From contig CAYXHM010000012.1 of assembly GCA_964464965.1 (NCBI GenBank), positions 1-64,000 on the forward strand: 64,000 nt of DNA, read 5' to 3'. Below the pieces are notes generated by a model. It saw only the letters and a program-made list of their open reading frames with translations, searched no databases and was not told where the DNA came from. Position 1 is the stretch's first letter; each line of letters begins with the position of its first letter. Both the position numbers and the translations under genes were made by a program. The stretch is from UBA5543 sp964464965 (GTDB lineage: Bacteria > Bacteroidota > Bacteroidia > Chitinophagales > Chitinophagaceae). Shown in pieces: positions 1-7,819 of this stretch.

Positions 1-290
1 CCAGCAGCGATAAATTCTCATACACAGGTACTACTACTCCTGCACCTGCTATGCCTGTAAGCGGCGTACTGGGAGTAAAAGTTTCTGCTAACGGTACAGG
101 CGGTGCAATAGCTACCCCGTTTTCAAGCAGCACATATGCTACACTTACTAACCTGAACCAAAACCTGATAACTGCTGCAAACCGCGGTGGCGACCAAAAA
201 TTCAGCGTAATGTACAAAGCTACTCCGGGTTTTGCATACCCTGCAGGTACTTACAGTGTAGATGTAGTTTATACTGCTACACAGCAATAA
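1..290 (+). CDS. Pilin-like secreted subunit, 3' part only
   Basis: The reading frame enters from the window edge (first full codon at position 3), so only about the last 95 residues are seen. They closely resemble the C-terminal half of the next gene: both have a GG(D/N) turn, a K(A/C)TPGF segment, a PAGTY turn, and an identical end, DVVYTATQQ. The rhythm of alternating beta strands ending in a Gly-Thr-Tyr strand recalls spore-coat-U and CS1-type pilin subunits, but this is a resemblance, not a firm family assignment. A terminator hairpin follows. It forms a tandem duplicate pair with the gene at 509, and the pair lies just upstream of an usher-like outer-membrane protein, which suggests surface subunits. 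Function is inferred only. Confidence 0.75.
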   Translation, partial: SSDKFSYTGTTTPAPAMPVSGVLGVKVSANGTGGAIATPFSSSTYATLTNLNQNLITAANRGGDQKFSVMYKATPGFAYPAGTYSVDVVYTATQQ

Positions 291-323
291 TCAAGTCTCT
301 ATCACAAATGCCAATATAACAAT

Positions 324-346
324 GCAGCCCTGTAAGGCTGCTTTGT
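324..346 (+). terminator. Intrinsic terminator after first pilin-like gene
   Basis: Stem GCAGCC / GGCTGC with a six-base loop, followed by a broken T-run. It is nearly the same hairpin as the one after the next gene (1099-1124), which supports duplication of gene plus terminator as one unit. Confidence 0.6.
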
Positions 347-508
347 TGCTTTATATGCATTGTGATACATAAATAAGACCCGCCTGCATTATTTGTTAAT
401 GCAATGTTGCCCGGTAGTCAAGCGGGTGTTAACCGCCGCTATTTATGGGCCATATTACCAGCCGCGGTTGCATCTTTACATCAGAAATCAAACAAACAAC
501 AAACAACA

Positions 509-1069
509 ATGAAAAAGATTATCACAATTGCGACTTTTGGATTACTGGCTTTAAATGCACAGGCACAAAACCAGGCTAACCAGAGTAGCGCCGCCTCACA
601 AACTACCAACCTGGCATTGAGCAATGCTATAGAAATAACCTTTATGGGCAACAACAGCGCTAAAGGTAACAATGTGACCATGGAATTTAACTCACCGAAC
701 GATTTTGCAAATGGAGTCACCTCTGCAGAACAGCAACTGAAAGTAAAGTCGAATATGGATTTTAAAGTTTCTGTTATGTATGATATGGCAACTTTCATGT
801 ACCAGGGCACGGGCAACCTCAGCCAGGCACAGGTACCATCTGACGCATTGAAATTGCAGGTGACAGAAAACAAAACCGGTGGTAGCGTAAAAGCCCCTTT
901 CAGTATGAATGAGTTTGCACCGATATACGGTTTTAACCAGGATTTGCTGATAAATGGCGACAGGGGAGGCAACAATACCTTTGCAGTAAAATACAAATGT
1001 ACCCCTGGTTTCTATATGCCCGCAGGTACCTATACTATTGATGTAGTGTACACTGCTACGCAACAATAA
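509..1069 (+). CDS. Pilin-like secreted subunit (186 aa)
   Basis: The chosen ATG gives a clean signal peptide (MKKIITIATFGLLALNAQAQ, cut after residue 20); the longer frame from 404 has no signal and is unlikely. The mature protein is about 166 residues, rich in Asn, Thr and Val, with no Cys pair. It begins with a strand like TTNLALSNAIEITF, has a central LKVKSNMDFKVSV strand, and ends with a PAGTYTIDVVYTA strand. The pattern suggests an all-beta secreted or fimbrial subunit. The C-terminal half is paralogous to the truncated gene before it. The 924-aa usher-like gene starts about 100 bases downstream, after a terminator, so the three may form one export module. The exact family is unrecognised. 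Confidence 0.8.
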   Translation: MKKIITIATFGLLALNAQAQNQANQSSAASQTTNLALSNAIEITFMGNNSAKGNNVTMEFNSPNDFANGVTSAEQQLKVKSNMDFKVSVMYDMATFMYQGTGNLSQAQVPSDALKLQVTENKTGGSVKAPFSMNEFAPIYGFNQDLLINGDRGGNNTFAVKYKCTPGFYMPAGTYTIDVVYTATQQ

Positions 1070-1098
1070 TCATCTATCTATCACCTGAATTTTATAGA

Positions 1099-1124
1099 GC
1101 AGCCCCCGTAAGGCTGCTTTTTTT
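1099..1124 (+). terminator. Intrinsic terminator after pilin-like gene
   Basis: Stem GCAGCC / GGCTGC followed by a run of seven T. It probably lets the abundant subunit be made in excess over the downstream membrane protein. Confidence 0.75.
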
Positions 1125-1170
1125 ATATTTGTAGCCAAGGTCTATTCCATACACAGGCTCGTTACCCATT

Positions 1171-3945
1171 TTGATAAAAACAAAGCAAACATATATAGCT
1201 AACAGCGGAAAAATATTTTTCTGCCTGCTGTTACAGTTGCTGATATATACCAGCGCCGACGCACAACTGAGCAAGCGCATATACCGTACCAGCGTATTGA
1301 ATGACACATTGGTAGCTAATAACAACCGTGATTTCCTGTATAACAATATCAACATTACCAACCTGACCAACGATTCCATAAGCATACTGATTACCATTAA
1401 CGTACCTGATGGCTGGACCATTACCACCCAAAAACTAATAACCGTATCATTGCCGGCCAACCAGAATACTATAGTCAATCTACGTTTACTGCCATCGCAG
1501 TCCATCACATCTGACTGGCAAACTGTAAAAATAGAGTACCGGCTGAACCAGGGAATGGAAACATTGCTGGACACCTTCAGGGTGAAGGTGCAGGAGTTTA
1601 CAAAATTCAAGGCCAGGTTACCTATGCCTGTAGTAGTATTGGGCGCATACCAGAAGGACATCAGCTTTCCCGTTTATGTAAAAAACACGGGGAATGTAGC
1701 CAAGAACTATACCATCAGTTTTTACAACGCATTGCTGAACCTGAACTACAAACAGGCCATTCAGTTAGCGCCAAACCAGGACACCACCTACAAGATACCA
1801 CTGAAACTAAGTGATGCACAATGGGGACTGCTGCGAAAGGAAGATATAAAAGTGCAGGTAGGCGTGGAAGACGGGGAAACAATGAACCTGGTGCAGGAAT
1901 TGTCTAAAATCGGCCATATGCTCAAAGAGCATTCGTCTGCCTACCTGGATATGCCGCTGCAGGTAGAAACCGGTGTAACGATGCAGGGGCAGAACAATGT
2001 GCAATATTACGGCGCACTACATGGCAGATTGCACCTGAAACCCGGTGAGGATATAAGTTTTGACGTTAGGAGCAAAACATTTACCCAGGGGCAATTTATA
2101 GACAACGATATATACCGTATAGAATATGCAGGCGAACGGTGGGAGGCCTCTGCAGGAAATATTATGCAACTGACAGACTTTGTAATGGATGGGTACGGTG
2201 CCAGTATAGCGCATAAATGGAACGGCGAGAACAATAAAGTGGGCATATACAGCCTGCTGAAAAGCCGGACAGGCAACAGCAGGCTGGTGGGCGGTGATGG
2301 AAACTTCCTGTTAAAAGGGAAAATAAACCTGCACGAGTCTGTAGTAGCCAACTTTGACTATGATAAGCAACTGAACAGCTACATGGTAAAACAGGACGCT
2401 TACACCAAAATAGGCAATGAGATGGAACTGCGCCTGCTAACCGGTATAGGCATGGAAGAACGGACAGGACGGCTGGTTGGCAACACTAAGAAAAGCCAGG
2501 CAGGTACATCTGTAGGATATAATTTTAACTGGAATGGGAAATATGTGAACATACTTTCAAACGCCATGCTGAACAGCAATGCCTATCCCGGTGTATTTAA
2601 AGGGCAGCGTTCGCAAAACCACGATGTGCGCGGTATATACGACCGGTATTTCCTGGGGGGCTTTTACGAGTATAACCTGCGCAAGCAAAACATATATACC
2701 GATACACTACTGATATCAGATGTGTTCAACCTGAAAACCACCAACTATGGGGCGAGAGGTGGGGTAAGTTTCAAAAACTCCAATGTATCTATATCGGCAG
2801 GACAACAGCGGCAACAGCAAAGTGACACCGGGGCAGCGCCAATATATGTGTACAGGTTCGTGAACCTGGCGGCATCTGTTATGATAGCCAACAGAACCTA
2901 CCTGAACCTGAACAGCTATTATGGGACAGGTATGCTGGATGGCCAGGAAGACACCACAAGTGTAACGGTAATGAGCAACCAGGGCACGTTACAGGTATAT
3001 TTTTCCGGCCTGTCGGCCAGGTATGACATAGGCCCTTTTTTCTACCATGAATACCTGAAATACCTGCAAAAACCTGAGCGTTACCGCAGGCTGGTGCTAA
3101 GCCCTTATGCAGAGGCCAGTTTCTGGAACAGGGCCTTTACATTTCGTACACAAATGAACTACAACAAATCATTACCATCAGGGCAGGAAACATCCAATAT
3201 ACTGGGCAACCTTGTTTACCACAATGCGCGCCGTGGTTTTGACTTTAACCTGACGGGCATCGTACCACTCAACCAGAAAGCAGTGGAACCCTATATTACG
3301 GCATCGTTGCGTGTGCGCCTGCATGTACCGTTTGTACCGGTGCGCAAATACTATCAACTGAAGCTGGTACTTTTCAGAGATGAAAATACTGATGGTAAGC
3401 CGGATGAAGGAGAAGGGCCAATAGCCGGGCAAATGCTGGCGCTGAATGGTAACATGTTTGTATCTGACAGCAGGGGCACTATCATCTTCAAAAACATAGA
3501 AAAAAAGAGCTATAAAGCAGACTTTGGCTATACCAGTAAAATAAAAGGCTGGATACCACAAGGAGGTACCATACAATCGATAGTAATAAATGGCAACCGC
3601 ACCATCTACATCCCCTACAAGAAAAGCAAAATACTATCAGGCAAGCTGGATGTGCAGTTGGATAAGAACTCTAACCTTGACTTTAAACCAGGCAACATTA
3701 AGGTAACCGCTATAGGCAATGATTCGCTGCACCAGTCCTACTCTACCCTAACCAATGAGGATGGGGAATTTTCTTTTAACCTGCCGGCCGGTATATATAC
3801 TGTAACCTTAAGTGAGGTAGCATTTGACGACAACTTTAAACCAACAGAATACGCCCAGCAGGCAGACCTGGTACTGAATGACGAAAAGACACTGTATTTT
3901 GTAGTAAAACAGAAGAGACGCGCCATAAACATCAGGAAGAAATGA
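1171..3945 (+). CDS. Usher-like outer-membrane protein with N-terminal Ig domains (924 aa)
   Basis: The start must be TTG (or a rarer codon): a stop lies 39 bases upstream and no ATG occurs before residue 120 or so, while the frame gives a good signal peptide ending SADAQ. Visible parts in order: two Ig/NEW3-like beta domains (about 30-230), a long stretch of alternating aromatic strands typical of an outer-membrane beta-barrel (about 255-720), then a Cna-B/SdrD-like domain with a DENTDGKPDEGEG calcium-type loop (about 729-790), and a second carboxypeptidase-regulatory-like domain (about 825-915). This plan (plug-less barrel plus N- and C-terminal beta sandwiches) recalls chaperone-usher ushers. 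The preceding pilin-like genes support that, but sequence-level homology to ushers is not shown. A generic NEW3/Cna-B surface protein is the alternative. Confidence 0.75.
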   Translation: MIKTKQTYIANSGKIFFCLLLQLLIYTSADAQLSKRIYRTSVLNDTLVANNNRDFLYNNINITNLTNDSISILITINVPDGWTITTQKLITVSLPANQNTIVNLRLLPSQSITSDWQTVKIEYRLNQGMETLLDTFRVKVQEFTKFKARLPMPVVVLGAYQKDISFPVYVKNTGNVAKNYTISFYNALLNLNYKQAIQLAPNQDTTYKIPLKLSDAQWGLLRKEDIKVQVGVEDGETMNLVQELSKIGHMLKEHSSAYLDMPLQVETGVTMQGQNNVQYYGALHGRLHLKPGEDISFDVRSKTFTQGQFIDNDIYRIEYAGERWEASAGNIMQLTDFVMDGYGASIAHKWNGENNKVGIYSLLKSRTGNSRLVGGDGNFLLKGKINLHESVVANFDYDKQLNSYMVKQDAYTKIGNEMELRLLTGIGMEERTGRLVGNTKKSQAGTSVGYNFNWNGKYVNILSNAMLNSNAYPGVFKGQRSQNHDVRGIYDRYFLGGFYEYNLRKQNIYTDTLLISDVFNLKTTNYGARGGVSFKNSNVSISAGQQRQQQSDTGAAPIYVYRFVNLAASVMIANRTYLNLNSYYGTGMLDGQEDTTSVTVMSNQGTLQVYFSGLSARYDIGPFFYHEYLKYLQKPERYRRLVLSPYAEASFWNRAFTFRTQMNYNKSLPSGQETSNILGNLVYHNARRGFDFNLTGIVPLNQKAVEPYITASLRVRLHVPFVPVRKYYQLKLVLFRDENTDGKPDEGEGPIAGQMLALNGNMFVSDSRGTIIFKNIEKKSYKADFGYTSKIKGWIPQGGTIQSIVINGNRTIYIPYKKSKILSGKLDVQLDKNSNLDFKPGNIKVTAIGNDSLHQSYSTLTNEDGEFSFNLPAGIYTVTLSEVAFDDNFKPTEYAQQADLVLNDEKTLYFVVKQKRRAINIRKK

Positions 3946-3980
3946 TGTTTGTTAAACGCTTGTTAACACATAACAAATAG

Positions 3981-4012
3981 TTGCATACACCTTTCGGTAA
4001 GTAACATCTTTG
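3981..4012 (+). promoter_or_regulatory. Probable Bacteroidota promoter for the 86-aa gene
   Basis: TTG at 3981-3983 and CATCTTTG at 4005-4012, spaced 21 bases, fit the -33 TTG / -7 TAnnTTTG pattern with one mismatch. The gene starts 45 bases further on. Confidence 0.4.
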
Positions 4013-4057
4013 TAATGTTATCATTTACAAAATAAATTCAAACAAACAGGTATAATT

Positions 4058-4318
4058 ATGAATCAGCAAATAGCAATTTTCTCAAGAGCAGCGGGTATCA
4101 CCATAAAGAAAGCACTCGCACAAAACAGGGCTAACTCTCAGGACAGGCTGCAACTGCTTATAAATAATATGAACCTGATTAACCAGGCACTGACCACGCT
4201 TGCTGTAAAAATGATGAACAAAACCACCATGCACGGGGCAGACAAGGAAGAACTGGCTACAAACCTGCGCGATATCATCTACATATCTGTAATGACTTAC
4301 GCTAAGAGAGCGTATTGA
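4058..4318 (+). CDS. Small unknown protein (86 aa)
   Basis: No recognised family. The protein has no signal peptide or membrane segment; it looks all-helical, with a Gln/Asn-rich N-terminal half and an amphipathic middle (LQLLINNMNLINQALTTLAV). It is therefore probably cytosolic. It sits alone between the usher-like gene and malate dehydrogenase, with its own likely promoter upstream. Codon use looks like that of its neighbours, and the ATG has a purine-rich stretch before it. It may be a small regulatory or adaptor protein, but nothing in the sequence says which. Confidence 0.6.
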   Translation: MNQQIAIFSRAAGITIKKALAQNRANSQDRLQLLINNMNLINQALTTLAVKMMNKTTMHGADKEELATNLRDIIYISVMTYAKRAY

Positions 4319-4401
4319 TATGCACTTATAAACAAGCTGCACAAATGAGGACATGTTCTGCAACACGCGTCATGTAGCTATCATATACCAAACGGGCATT
4401 A

Positions 4402-4521
4402 TTAATGCTCCATTTGTATAAATTTTATCAGCGTTATTACTGCCATGCCCGCCAGGGTAAGCCCTGCGATAAGCATCGCTGTAAAAGTAAGCGACGATTT
4501 TGATTGAAATTTGTTTAGCAT
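4402..4521 (-). CDS. 39-aa single-pass membrane peptide
   Basis: A short minus-strand frame begins ATG CTA AAC and encodes 39 residues. A polar, basic start (MLNKFQSKSS) is followed by a hydrophobic segment (about 14-33, FTAMLIAGLTLAGMAVITLI) and a short polar tail. Its composition is unlike random intergenic sequence and typical of tiny inner-membrane peptides. It is in an otherwise gene-free 400-base gap. There is no homology evidence; translation would have to be shown. Confidence 0.45.
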   Translation of the reverse strand: MLNKFQSKSSLTFTAMLIAGLTLAGMAVITLIKFIQMEH

Positions 4522-4532
4522 GTGTGTGACTT

Positions 4533-4559
4533 TATGTATGTATATATATGTATGTATGT
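4533..4559. repeat. TATG-type simple repeat
   Basis: A low-complexity tract of tandem TATG/TA units lies immediately upstream of the 39-aa peptide on the minus strand. It could vary in length by slippage, and may affect that gene's promoter. Confidence 0.6.
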
Positions 4560-4676
4560 CAATAGTACAGGACGGTTACAACAAATGTACGTCTAAAATG
4601 TTCAAAACAGGTCATAATACGTACAGCACAGGTAAACTTTACATGAAAAAATATAAACAGGGGTTGTAGTGTTTAG

Positions 4677-4684
4677 TATCTTTG
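4677..4684 (+). promoter_or_regulatory. -7 box of the mdh promoter
   Basis: TATCTTTG is a perfect TAnnTTTG match, 40 bases upstream of the mdh start codon. No convincing -33 TTG is seen at the usual spacing. Confidence 0.65.
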
Positions 4685-4724
4685 CACCGAATTTTGATTC
4701 TTTAACCTTAATAAAAAGTAATAA

Positions 4725-5657
4725 ATGAAAATTACTGTAGTGGGTGCCGGTGCAGTAGGCGCTACCTGTGCTGACAACATCGCCCGTAAAGAACTGGCAG
4801 AAGAACTGGTGCTGGTAGATATTAAAGAAGGTTTTGCTGAAGGCAAAGCGCTGGATATAACACAAACCGCTGCCCTGCTGGGTTTTGATACCAGGGTGAC
4901 CGGTGTTACCAACGACTATTCTAAAACGGCAGGGTCTGATGTTTGTGTAATAACATCGGGCATACCGCGCAAGCCAGGTATGACACGTGAAGAATTGATT
5001 GGAACAAACGCTAAAATAGTAGAAACAGTAGCTAAAAACCTGCTGGAACACTCTCCAAACGCCATAATCATTGTGATATCCAACCCGATGGACACAATGA
5101 CCTACCTGGCATTAAAATCTACAGGATTGCCCAAAAACCGCATCATAGGCATGGGCGGTATACTGGACAGCGCACGTTTTAAATGCTACCTGCAAAAAGA
5201 ACTTAATTGCTCACCTAACGACCTGGAAGGCACTGTAATAGGTGGCCATGGCGACACTACAATGATACCGCTGACACACCTGGCTACATTGGCCGGTGTA
5301 CCGGTATCGGAATACCTGAGCGCTGCAAAACTGGAAGAAATAAGTGCTGCTACGATGGTAGGTGGCGCTACCCTCACCAAGCTGCTGGGCACATCTGCAT
5401 GGTATGCCCCCGGTGCTGCGGGAGCTGCACTGGTTGAAAGCATAGTGCGCGACCAGAAAAAAGTATTCCCTTGCTGCGTAGCGCTGGATGGCGAGTATGG
5501 CCAGAAAGATATATGCCTGGGTGTACCGGTGGTAATAGGTAAGAATGGCTGGGAGAAAATAATAGACTACAAACTGACTGCTGACGAGCAAGCTAAATTC
5601 AATGCAAGTGCAGATGCTGTGCGCAACATGAATGAAGTGCTGACTACTTTAGTTTAA
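4725..5657 (+). CDS. mdh: Malate dehydrogenase (310 aa)
   Basis: Interconverts malate and oxaloacetate with NAD in the TCA cycle, in the cytosol. The N-terminal Rossmann motif is GAGAVGAT (7-14), and Asp32 at the end of the second strand selects NAD over NADP. Substrate-binding arginines are Arg82 and Arg88 in the mobile loop (PRKPGMTRE) and Arg151; the catalytic pair is Asp148 and His175 (GGHGDTTM). Arg rather than Gln in the loop indicates malate rather than lactate as substrate. Length and layout match the LDH-like MDH class usual in Bacteroidota. The gene is monocistronic: its own -7 box upstream, strong terminator downstream. Confidence 0.97.
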   Translation: MKITVVGAGAVGATCADNIARKELAEELVLVDIKEGFAEGKALDITQTAALLGFDTRVTGVTNDYSKTAGSDVCVITSGIPRKPGMTREELIGTNAKIVETVAKNLLEHSPNAIIIVISNPMDTMTYLALKSTGLPKNRIIGMGGILDSARFKCYLQKELNCSPNDLEGTVIGGHGDTTMIPLTHLATLAGVPVSEYLSAAKLEEISAATMVGGATLTKLLGTSAWYAPGAAGAALVESIVRDQKKVFPCCVALDGEYGQKDICLGVPVVIGKNGWEKIIDYKLTADEQAKFNASADAVRNMNEVLTTLV

Positions 5658-5677
5658 TCACATCACCTTTATATATC

Positions 5678-5706
5678 AAAACCCCGGCAATGCCGGGGTT
5701 TTGTCG
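5678..5706 (+). terminator. Terminator of mdh
   Basis: Stem AAAACCCCGGCA / TGCCGGGGTTTT with a minimal loop, then a T-rich run. Confidence 0.85.
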
Positions 5707-5733
5707 TTTTATAAATACAATATCGCAGCACCC

Positions 5734-5772
5734 AAAAAAGCAAGCGCCGCCCGGTCAACCGGGCGGCGCTTG
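5734..5772 (-). terminator. Terminator of the DUF5777 operon
   Basis: Perfect 15-base arms (5741-5755 and 5758-5772), very GC-rich, with a T-run on the minus strand (A-run at 5734-5739 on the plus strand). It closes the minus-strand cluster facing mdh. Confidence 0.85.
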
Positions 5773-5794
5773 TATGCCTGCTTCTAATAAAAAA

Positions 5795-6769
5795 CTAGTA
5801 TATGCTGTTGCGTGAGCCTTTAAATTCTTTTGGTTTCACGATAGTAAATACCCTTGAGATATTAAAGCCCAGGTGTATGGCATTTGCCTTACCAAAACCC
5901 CAGGTAGCCGGTGTCTGGCCTATCAGGGCACGCTCTGTCATGGCGCGCGAGTTTGACAGCATCAACTGGAATACGTGGCCCCCGGTTTCTATATCTACCC
6001 CTACTGACAATACATTGTGATAACCCAACAATTCCGTACCGGGCACCCTGTAGTAATACTCGCCATTTACTGTTACACGGTTAGATACTTTTATCCTGCC
6101 GCCTATGCCCAATGCTACAAGATCATTTGCTTCTGCAGAGGTTGGCACCAGGTTATAGTGTATATGTGTGGGCATAAACTGCAAAGACAACCAATCGTTA
6201 AACTTACGCGCTACCAGCAATTGGTTTATATAATACAACCTGTTACTGAAATAATATTCCTGGCCGGCAGGTAGCACAGGTGCCGGTAAACCCTGCACAC
6301 TCATAGCGCCCATGTAGCTGAGGCTGATAGGATTGCCCCTGTTCTCTGTCTGCCTCATGATCTTTGCTTTAAAAAAGCCATCGTACTCTTTCATAAAAGA
6401 ATTGCGGCCAAAACCTACCATCAGCCAGTCTGTAACACCATAGTCGAATCCTATACGGGTGTTGGCATCGTCCAGGCCAAAAAATGTTGAAAAGCCACTG
6501 TTTAAAGAGCCAAACCTGTGGTTAATCCTGAAATCCAAAACACCTTTGCCTGTATTTTCTGTATTGTGGCCGGTTACCAGCCTGGTAGTCTTAAAAGTAG
6601 CGGTAGCATATACAGGCTTTTCGTCACCGTCTTTTAACATATCCATCAGGTCATCTCCGGCATCGCTTTGTTCTGTGTCTTCCTTTTGCGGTTTTACCTG
6701 CGCATACCCGGTAGTATTACCGAGTGTCAGTATCAATCCGGCAGCAATAATGGCATAAGAAACGCGCAT
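5795..6769 (-). CDS. DUF5777-family outer-membrane beta-barrel protein (324 aa)
   Basis: Signal peptide about 1-23 (ending GYAQ), then an acidic linker, then aromatic-rich alternating strands. The order of motifs (TFKTTRLVTGHNTE, LDFRINHRFG, IGFDYGVTDWLMVGFGR) is that of the DUF5777 membrane-barrel family as I know it. No catalytic motif is visible. It is the last gene of a minus-strand run with YceI and two haem-motif lipoproteins, so it may be the outer-membrane part of that system, for example a pore or lipid-handling partner. Its role is not established. Confidence 0.8.
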   Translation of the reverse strand: MRVSYAIIAAGLILTLGNTTGYAQVKPQKEDTEQSDAGDDLMDMLKDGDEKPVYATATFKTTRLVTGHNTENTGKGVLDFRINHRFGSLNSGFSTFFGLDDANTRIGFDYGVTDWLMVGFGRNSFMKEYDGFFKAKIMRQTENRGNPISLSYMGAMSVQGLPAPVLPAGQEYYFSNRLYYINQLLVARKFNDWLSLQFMPTHIHYNLVPTSAEANDLVALGIGGRIKVSNRVTVNGEYYYRVPGTELLGYHNVLSVGVDIETGGHVFQLMLSNSRAMTERALIGQTPATWGFGKANAIHLGFNISRVFTIVKPKEFKGSRNSIY

Positions 6770-6796
6770 AGTGTATATTTTAAGATTATTTTCAGC

Positions 6797-7342
6797 TTAC
6801 TTTTTTTCCAGTATGCTGTTTACGGTTACCTCTATCTCTTTAGCAATTTTATTTTCAACCACGCCGGGTATATCTATGCCGTAATCTTTGGGCTTTACGT
6901 TGAACTTGCTGTTTATCGTAACCGTTTTATCCTTTACGGTAACGGTTGCAGGCAATTCTACATCATTGGTTACGCCATGTATAGTCATCTTGCCCTTGCT
7001 GGTAACATTGTAGGTACCATTTTTAGCAAAATTCACATTTTTTATGTCTGTTACCTTTCCCTTATACTCAGCTTTAGGGTATTTGCCACTTTCCATGTAA
7101 TTCTCGTTAAAATGCTCCTGCATCAACGACTTCTCAAACTTGAAACTTTTTATCGGTACCTGGAAAACAAAATCACCGGTACCGGCATCCAGCACACTAG
7201 CCGTTTCGTTATTAAAGGCCTCAATATTTTCCATAGGTGTAGAAGAAAAAAACGTCACCTTGCCCGTGCGGGTCATATATTTTTGCGCGTGTGCCGCAGA
7301 TACACTGCAAAGTAAAATGGCGGCTATTATTATCCTTTTCAT
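6797..7342 (-). CDS. YceI-family periplasmic protein (181 aa)
   Basis: Signal peptide 1-20 (ending AHAQ), then a single YceI lipocalin-like barrel of about 160 residues. YceI proteins bind isoprenoid or other long lipids in the periplasm. Recognisable features are a GKVTFFSSTPMENIEA strand, the conserved HFNENYMESGKYP motif, and the GKMTIHGVTNDV segment near the barrel opening. It lies 27 bases upstream of the DUF5777 barrel and downstream of two haem lipoproteins, in one direction. A second YceI copy (12676-13233) shares the HFNENYMES motif. The ligand is unknown; an isoprenoid quinone would fit the haem neighbours, as inference. Confidence 0.9.
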   Translation of the reverse strand: MKRIIIAAILLCSVSAAHAQKYMTRTGKVTFFSSTPMENIEAFNNETASVLDAGTGDFVFQVPIKSFKFEKSLMQEHFNENYMESGKYPKAEYKGKVTDIKNVNFAKNGTYNVTSKGKMTIHGVTNDVELPATVTVKDKTVTINSKFNVKPKDYGIDIPGVVENKIAKEIEVTVNSILEKK

Positions 7343-7389
7343 ACTCTTTATGTTTTTTATATTAATAACTATTCAAAAAGCATACCTGC

Positions 7390-7752
7390 TTATTGTTTCA
7401 TTCCCTGGCTTATCCACCCGCTGATCTTTGAGATTTCACAACCATCCAGTTGGGGCAATCCTTTAGGCATGGGCTGAAAACCGGTTTCATGTTTTATTGC
7501 CCCCAGCAACCTGCCCGAGTTTACGGATGTAACAACGCCGTTAAAATTACTCAGGTCGTGGCCAAATGATTTTGTAACAGCATCGTGGCAGTTGGCGGTA
7601 GCGCAGTTTTGATTAACTATAGGTTGTATATGTATAGCAAAGGACATAGTGGTTGTATCGCACACCTGCCCCGCGGGATATAATTGATCTTCTTTATCAT
7701 TATAACAACCCGCAAACAACAATATACCTAACGGGATCATCAATTTTCTCAT
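7390..7752 (-). CDS. Small c-type cytochrome-like lipoprotein (120 aa)
   Basis: Lipoprotein signal with Cys16 as the lipidated residue (LLFAGC). A haem-attachment-like motif with unusual spacing, CATANCH (Cys50, Cys55, His56; CX4CH), is followed by a candidate distal Met ligand at Met95 (QPMPKG). The domain matches the C-terminal domain of the next upstream gene in its SGRLLGA(I/M)KHE(T/A)GF segment and its final CEI-helix. It is probably a periplasmic electron carrier anchored to a membrane. Whether the CX4CH motif really carries covalent haem is not certain. It forms an operon with YceI and DUF5777. Confidence 0.8.
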   Translation of the reverse strand: MRKLMIPLGILLFAGCYNDKEDQLYPAGQVCDTTTMSFAIHIQPIVNQNCATANCHDAVTKSFGHDLSNFNGVVTSVNSGRLLGAIKHETGFQPMPKGLPQLDGCEISKISGWISQGMKQ

Positions 7753-7819
7753 GCTATCATTATTGTCTAATAAAAATAAATTAAATCATCTAAACGAACT
7801 ATTATTTATTGTTGTTACA

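Noticed and set aside
404..508. Extension of the 186-aa pilin-like protein by 35 residues
   Set aside because: The extension would place the signal peptide in the middle of the protein.
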